From Eudorina sp. 2006-703-Eu-15 (Eukaryota; Chlorophyta; Chlorophyceae; Chlamydomonadales; Volvocaceae): a stretch of 64,000 bases of DNA. Below are positions 58,801 to 64,000 of the stretch, in pieces. The notes below the pieces were generated by a model. That model saw only the letters and a list, made by a program, of their open reading frames with translations, was not told the origin of the DNA and searched no databases. Location of the stretch: contig BDSI01000150.1 in assembly GCA_003117195.1 (NCBI GenBank), forward strand, positions 124,001-188,000, in the 5' to 3' direction. A program made the position numbers and the translations under genes. Each line of letters starts with the position of its first letter. Position 1 is the first letter of the stretch.

Positions 58801-58903
58801 GGGCGCGGCGGCGGTGTTCGAGCGGGGCGGCGAGGTGGACTGCCTAGCGACGGCCAAGGCCGTGCCCGGCCAGGTCTACCTGTCGACGGACGCAGTGGTT
58901 TGA
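55859..58903 (+). CDS. ATO1: Peroxisomal 3-ketoacyl-CoA thiolase (acetyl-CoA acyltransferase)
   Basis: Nine exons: 55859-55918, 56184-56279, 56483-56575, 56719-56840, 56969-57035, 57286-57453, 57734-57970, 58170-58391, 58613-58903; 1,356 nt, 451 aa, all phases close. It catalyses the last step of beta-oxidation, cleaving 3-ketoacyl-CoA to acetyl-CoA. Active-site Cys126 lies in QCSSG, NEAFASQ is at 349-355, His381 in GHPLG and Cys413 in MCIGSGMG; all are intact. An N-terminal RLSVLAKQI (residues 10-18) is a near-consensus PTS2 nonapeptide; the last position is Ile instead of Leu/Ala. [13 protein letters not shown] after it matches the plant KAT linker region. Length is normal. The symbol follows the Chlamydomonas name for this enzyme. 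Confidence 0.95.
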
Positions 58904-60852
58904 ATGCAGGCCACGTTGGGAGGGTGTTGTACTCTTTATAAGTGGTGGCCCTCGTGAGGCATTGACGCAACTCTGGTCTATCGCCACGATTGGTCAACAC
59001 GATTCGCGACCCGACTCTTCCATGACCCCCTGTTGACCGCGCGTGTGTGGGAACAGCGTGGTTCATCCGACGCAATGGTGAAGGGCCGCTTTCATGAGGG
59101 TTACCAGCGTGCAAGTGCGCGCTGCGGCTTTGGTTAGCGGGGCGGAAGGCGCATTCGTGCGTTCCTGTGCACATTTTCGATAGGGCTCCTGCGCCGATGC
59201 TGTTGGGCCTTGCATCCACCAATGTGTTTGGCGTGTATCCATTTTTAGCTGAGCGACATTTTTACGTGGCGGCTCGGGTTTGAAGTCGGGCAGCGGGACG
59301 GCCGTCAGCAATGCAGTTATTTGCAACCGAGTCGATCACTTTGCTATTGTCTTCTTTTTACGGGTGAGAGCAAGACCGCAGGCGTGGGCGGACTCTCGAG
59401 GCCGCTTGGGCGCTCAATAGTAGAAAGCCCAACCACCGTAATAGCCTGGCATTGCCTCCTTCCATTTTTTTGTTGTTGGCGCTAATAAGGCACGTCGGCT
59501 CAGGTCCTGGCCGTTCACGTTGGCCGGTGCCGCAGGCTGCATTGCTTTGCGCTGTCAATCCGTGTGTGTTCAACAAGGAAGCTCGTGTGTCGGTGTGCGT
59601 GCGTGCGCACGCGCGCGTAAGAATCGGATGGTGTCGGCAGTGGACAGCTGATCGCCCCCTGGTAGAAGGGGTGGCCAGCTGTGAAAGTGCATGTCTGCGT
59701 GACGCTCGGTCGCAAAATGGTGTAACGCTGACAAGTATGGCACGCGAGGTGTTGTAACTGCTTGTCTGCCAGCACGTCGCGAATGAACAGAGGGACGTAC
59801 ATCTTCTTGCGTGGTGGGAGTTACATCCAGACCGTTCTGGGCTAGGCAAGAGGTTAAACAATGAGAGGCGAAGACCCATCGCGCCATCGGCCTAAAAACG
59901 AATGGGTCAAAAGGACCCCAACATAACGGTCCTTGCGCGTGATTGTCCCACGCAGTAAATGCACGGCTGCCTTGCCCTCTCTGCTATACTGCTGTCTCGC
60001 ACAGCGTTCAGGAGGTTCTCTGGCAAACATACCACAACAGACCACATCGAGAGCTGCTTTGCACGACAAAATTGGGTGTTAGGTTTACGTTGATAACGGC
60101 TTAGCCTTATGAGCTAGGGTGACACCTGGTAACAGACTCCCTTAATGATGCCGTACACCGCTGTCAAGGTATGCCGTGAATGGGGATTTTCGATCATGAT
60201 CAGCTGAAGGGCTTGAGCTGCTGCAGCTTGCCGAGGCTGACGAGGCGTTCACGCGTCGCGGTTGGTGGTGTCACCAATTTGCCGCGCCGTCACCCTGCAT
60301 CACTTGTACACGACACGCAGTAACTATGCCATTCAGACGCGTACGTTGGAAAGGGTTCTCGGCTCCATTTGTGTTTTTCACAGACCCACACGCTCGCAAC
60401 CTCTCGCAATAAATCATCCTGGTGCTCATTACCAGGGCGAGAGGGGTTGACAGCATCAACCAAGGAGTACGAATCTATCGTACTGGCCCATGGGACGAAT
60501 GGATTACAGATGATCAAAGATACCGTTCGTGCTGTTACCAAACGACGTTTGTAGTGAAATTTAAATAGTGTGTGCAAACGGGGTTTAAATACACAGTTGA
60601 AATGGCACCTTGACGGTTGCCGTACTAGCATATTGAGTAGGAACCAACTCTTTCGGTACAGTTACTTGAATGTAGCCACAGTCTCGTGGTGTAGGACTTA
60701 TATCTTGAAGCCATTGTTCAATTCACATGACATATCTGACAATCTGAGCATAAAGGTGTTTTCGGAAAGCTTTTATATTATATCTTACATCGTAAGAGTC
60801 GTGTTGTCAGAATCTTTATTTTTATTCCTTAGTGGAGTGAAAAGTAGACACC
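58904..60852. other. Thiolase 3' UTR and IFT81 5' flank
   Basis: No additional gene. TGTAA at 59721-59725 and 59753-59757 would give a thiolase 3' UTR of about 0.85 kb, normal for volvocine algae. A 173-codon minus-strand ORF (59358-59879) lies inside this UTR and lacks any motif. The right part should contain the IFT81 promoter. Confidence 0.5.
59721..59757 (+). terminator. TGTAA poly(A)-type signals of thiolase gene
   Basis: Two TGTAA pentamers (59721, 59753), the first in this region downstream of the thiolase stop. Confidence 0.45.
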
Positions 60853-63800
60853 ATGGGCGACGTTTCATACATCGTGGACAGCCTCGGGCTGCCACCGTTC
60901 TCCTATCAAATGTCCCTTCTAAGTTTCACGTAAGCTGTGCTTATGACCAGTTGCTGGTGGTGGAGCTTGGCGTTTGACTCACGTGCACCGCGGCTTCCTG
61001 TATTCAGGGAGAAGGGACCCATGGAACTCTTGCAGCTCCTAAGCGATGTTTTCAGTACTATCAGCCCAAAGCACCAGGTATGGCTTGGGCGGGTTCTTGG
61101 ACGGGAGCCATGGCATGTGGCCCACTCTGCACCCGACCTGCGCGGTCTTGCAGAAAGTCGATGTTTCCAAGGAGACGCCCGACCAAACAGCAGATCGACT
61201 CATCAATTTCCTGAAGATCATCAAGTACCGGCCAGGCGTGCAAGACCCGTAAGTGCCCCCCCTCGTAGGTCGCAGTGTGAAGGACGAAGGTTCACGTCCG
61301 CCGCTGCGCCGTGATGTCGCTCGTAGTGGCTGACCATGTTCGGGAACGGGGGCATGTCATTTCACCGCTTACACAGATATGCGACAAAGCGCGTAGTGTG
61401 CTCTGTACGTACACTCTGGTGCACGCCATCGCTTGTGAAACCCTTCCATTCCCCATGCATGAATATCGTGCGGCTGCAGCCTTCTCTTCCGACAGCTAGT
61501 GGCGTCTGGGGACCGAGAGACTCTCTACCAGATCCTCCGATGGGTGGTGCCGCAGCCGCAGCTGCTGGAGAAGCGCGCCTTCGTGGGCTACTACTTGAGC
61601 TTCCCAGATGTAGGTCCGGGGGGTTGGAAGGCGGGTCCAGGGTCCGGACTGGGCAACTGCAGTGGGCACCAAGACTGGATGGCACGGCCGTTGGTTACTG
61701 CGCGGAATGCGTATGTGCTCTTGTGGGCAGCGCGGTTGCCAGGGGCCGGGGCGGCAGTTGCCTGGCGCTGCATCGCAAAGGTTGACGGCTGCAGCGGGAA
61801 TGGAATGAGAGCACCAAGGTGCGTGGGGTCATCCGCGGATGGTGATCCTTGATGAAGTGACGCAGTCTGGAGCCGCCCAGGGCGACGGACCAGGTCTCGA
61901 GCCGATGGGGGCCGAGCCGGTAGCGCTGCATCAGCAGGCTGCTCGCCTTCTTCAGCAGCATCAGCGGTGGCGGCAGCGGCACCACCATCTACACCACTAC
62001 GTACGGTGGCGGACAGTCAGGGACCAGCCAGCCGCAGGTTTGGGGCGGCGGAGCGGGGACGAGCGACTCGTTGTGGCGCAGCAGCAACCGGCGGCGCAAG
62101 CGAACAACGGCGCTGGCGTCTGTGGTGAAGCCGGACACGGAAGCTGAGGCCGGGCGAGCAAGCAGGGACCGCCTGGCTGGCTGGCTGGCTGGCAGATGCG
62201 CTTGAACCCGGAATGCTGGGTTATGGCGCTGATGCGCTTGCGGCGGATAATCTGGCCCCAAACCTCTGTTGTGAAGCATCGGCCGTAAGGAGATTGTTCC
62301 ATCGAGTGCAGCCGGTCAGCAAGTCAGTCAGTCAGTGAGTCACAGACAACGATGCAGTGCACCCCTTGACACGTGTCGCGGGTGTCAGCAGAGGCGACAG
62401 GCTTTCCCGCTGCAATGGCGGCAAGGACAAAGGGTGCCCCCATCCCTCGGAACTCAGCTCAGGACAGTGACTGCGTGTTATCCGATGCAGCAGCCCCCCT
62501 CCCCCACACACAATGTACTGAGAATTTCCGCAGGGCAGAAGGCAGAGCCGCTGGCTGTCGGTCTTGCGAAAGGGATGGGTTTGGGGTTGGCTGGCTTGGC
62601 GGACCGCTGGCATCGACTGACCGGGTAGCCCGGCCACAGCTGCCCCAGCTGGGATGCTGTTGGCGGCCGGTGCGGCTGCACAGGCCCGGCCGGTCGGTGC
62701 CTGCATGCACAGCGCGGGTGTGGCTTGGCTGGCGTGTGGTATGGCACCGCGAGCAGTTCAGCTCCGAATCGGTCTCACGCCTAGCAGTCCCAAGCCCCGT
62801 GGGACACGAAGCGCCCGAGCCTCGCCGTGTGTGCGGTTACGGTCGCGCCCCCCCCCCCCCCGCAGATGCCCGAGGAGTTCAACTTCGACCCGGACATCAT
62901 GGAGCTCAAGGAGGAGATTAAGGGCATGCAGCAGGAGTTCATTGAGCTGCACAAGAACAGCGACGCCATCAAGACCCTGTCAAAGTGAGAGCCGGAGCCG
63001 GAGTAGGGTTGACGTCGTGATGTGGTCGTTCCGGACTTCAGTCCGCGGTGACGGCTCCCACGGACGATGGTGCCGCAAACGTTCTGGCAAGCGTGCGCTT
63101 CGTTGCCTTGAAATTGGCACATACCAGCACACACGGCGGCTTGCGGCGCCGCTCTTCAAACGACACGCACACGCGAGGAAACCCATTGAGTGTCATTTGC
63201 GCGAGGGAGTTTGTTGCCACTTGTAGCGCGAGAGCCGCGCTGGCTGACCGGCAGCCCGTTGTAAGCCCCCGCACGCCCTCCCTCTTGGTCGAGTGTGCCC
63301 CTCCCCATTTCCTATCCCGCCCGCCGCCCCCCACCCTTGTCGCTCCGCAGGGACACCCAGGCCCTGAAGAACAAGATCAAGTCCTTCGAGGAGGAGAAGG
63401 AGCGCCTGGGGGAGAAGGTGGAGCGCGCCAAGGCCGCGGTGGACAAGCTGCCCGACCGCTCCAGCTACATGGAGGTCTGCACCAACCTGCGCAAGCAACA
63501 AGACGAGGAGGTCAACCTCTCCACAGCCATCCAGGTACGTTGTGGCCAGAGTCAGGCGGGGGGGGTTCTGTTTGTTTGAAGCATGTTCACGGACCCTGGC
63601 ATGATGTCTGTCCCATATGCAGTTGGGATGAAAAAGGGTAACAGTTACGTGCACGGATGGCTCCTGCTGCAGTGCTTGTGGGTGCCTGTACACCACCAGG
63701 CGGGTTTCATTTCTAACCACCTCGGTGTGATGCCCACCCGTGGCTGTCTTGGCCACACGGTACCGACACTCGTCTCTGTGTATAAGAGAACCGAGCCGCG

Positions 63801-64000
63801 AGAAGCGAAGTCCAGCTCTGTATGTGTATGTGTCTGTACAAGAGAACTGAATCGGGGTGTGTGTGTGTTTTAAGGAAAGGAACCTGTGTCTGTGTGTACA
63901 TATGTGTGTGCATTGCCCTGGACTCGCGCTCGTCATCCGTCCCGTGACCGCAGACTCAGAAGGGGCTCCACGAGAAGGCCGAAGGGTCGTACCACCGCGC
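60853..64000 (+). CDS. IFT81: Intraflagellar transport protein IFT81, 5' part (runs off right edge)
   Basis: Exons: 60853-60929, 61008-61077, 61154-61248, 61480-61609, 62866-62984, 63351-63534 and 63954 onward; all phases close (225 codons to the end of exon 6). IFT81 is an IFT-B core subunit that pairs with IFT74. Its N-terminal calponin-homology module binds tubulin cargo. Visible: CH-module start MGDVSYIVDSLGLPPFSYQM, LLQLLSDVFSTISPKHQ, ETPDQTADRLINFLKIIKYR, FRQLVASGDRETLYQILRW, YYLSFPD, then MPEEFNFDPDIMELKEEIKG. Long coiled-coil follows (TQALKNKIKSFEEEKERLGE, TQKGLHEKAEGSY). Exon 4 starts at GCTGCAG|C (61480); the later CCGACAG would place a stop in frame. Intron 4 is 1.26 kb. The remaining coiled coil lies beyond the window. 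Confidence 0.93.

Noticed and set aside
59358..59879. 173-codon minus-strand ORF
   Set aside because: Falls inside the thiolase 3' UTR region and shows no domain or intron structure.
61488..61498. Acceptor CCGACAG at 61494 for IFT81 exon 4
   Set aside because: With the phase-2 donor of exon 3 it creates an immediate stop; the upstream GCTGCAG at 61479 gives the conserved FRQLV sequence.

Overview
The window looks like nuclear DNA of a volvocine green alga (Chlamydomonas/Volvox relatives). Small exons, GTGAG/GTAAG donors, CAG|G acceptors, TGTAA poly(A)-type signals, GC-rich coding DNA and many short introns all point that way. It carries a flagellar gene (IFT81), a centriole/cilium-type CCDC81 gene, a peroxisomal thiolase and algal non-LTR retrotransposons. 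All gene models below were spliced by eye. Each was accepted only where the reading frame and intron phase close across every junction; family names come from motifs recognised in the translation, not from a search.

Layout. 1-1.5 kb: 5' part of a CCDC81-like HU-domain gene (minus), running off the left edge. 2.3-4.1 kb: two unrelated retrotransposon 3' fragments. 4.7-12.35 kb and 15.8-23.6 kb: a head-to-tail tandem duplication of one 17- to 18-exon gene for an N-terminally membrane-anchored protein of unrecognised function; intron positions are shared, including 12-nt and 18-nt microexons. 23.6-27.7 kb: no gene found. 27.7-31.9 kb: a 14-exon minus-strand gene, probably a divergent double-module nucleoside hydrolase-like protein. 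32.55-35.6 kb: a seipin homologue (minus). 36-43.5 kb: RT fragment, an AT-rich island with 317-bp and 132-bp tandem repeats, a pogo/DDE transposase C-terminal ORF with an acidic/RG-rich tail, and a small single-TM protein gene. 43.5-51 kb: repeat-rich DNA and a nearly complete but frameshifted LINE. 51.3-55.2 kb: a C2-domain/proline-rich protein gene (minus). It is divergent from a peroxisomal 3-ketoacyl-CoA thiolase gene (55.9-58.9 kb, plus). 60.85 kb to the right edge: 5' part of IFT81 (plus).

How the genes relate. Thiolase (beta-oxidation) and seipin (lipid-droplet biogenesis) both concern neutral-lipid turnover. CCDC81-like and IFT81 are both ciliary/centriolar. Eukaryotic neighbours need not be functionally linked, and nothing here resembles an operon. 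The least explained loci are the tandem pair, the divergent nucleoside hydrolase-like gene and the AT-rich repeat island.
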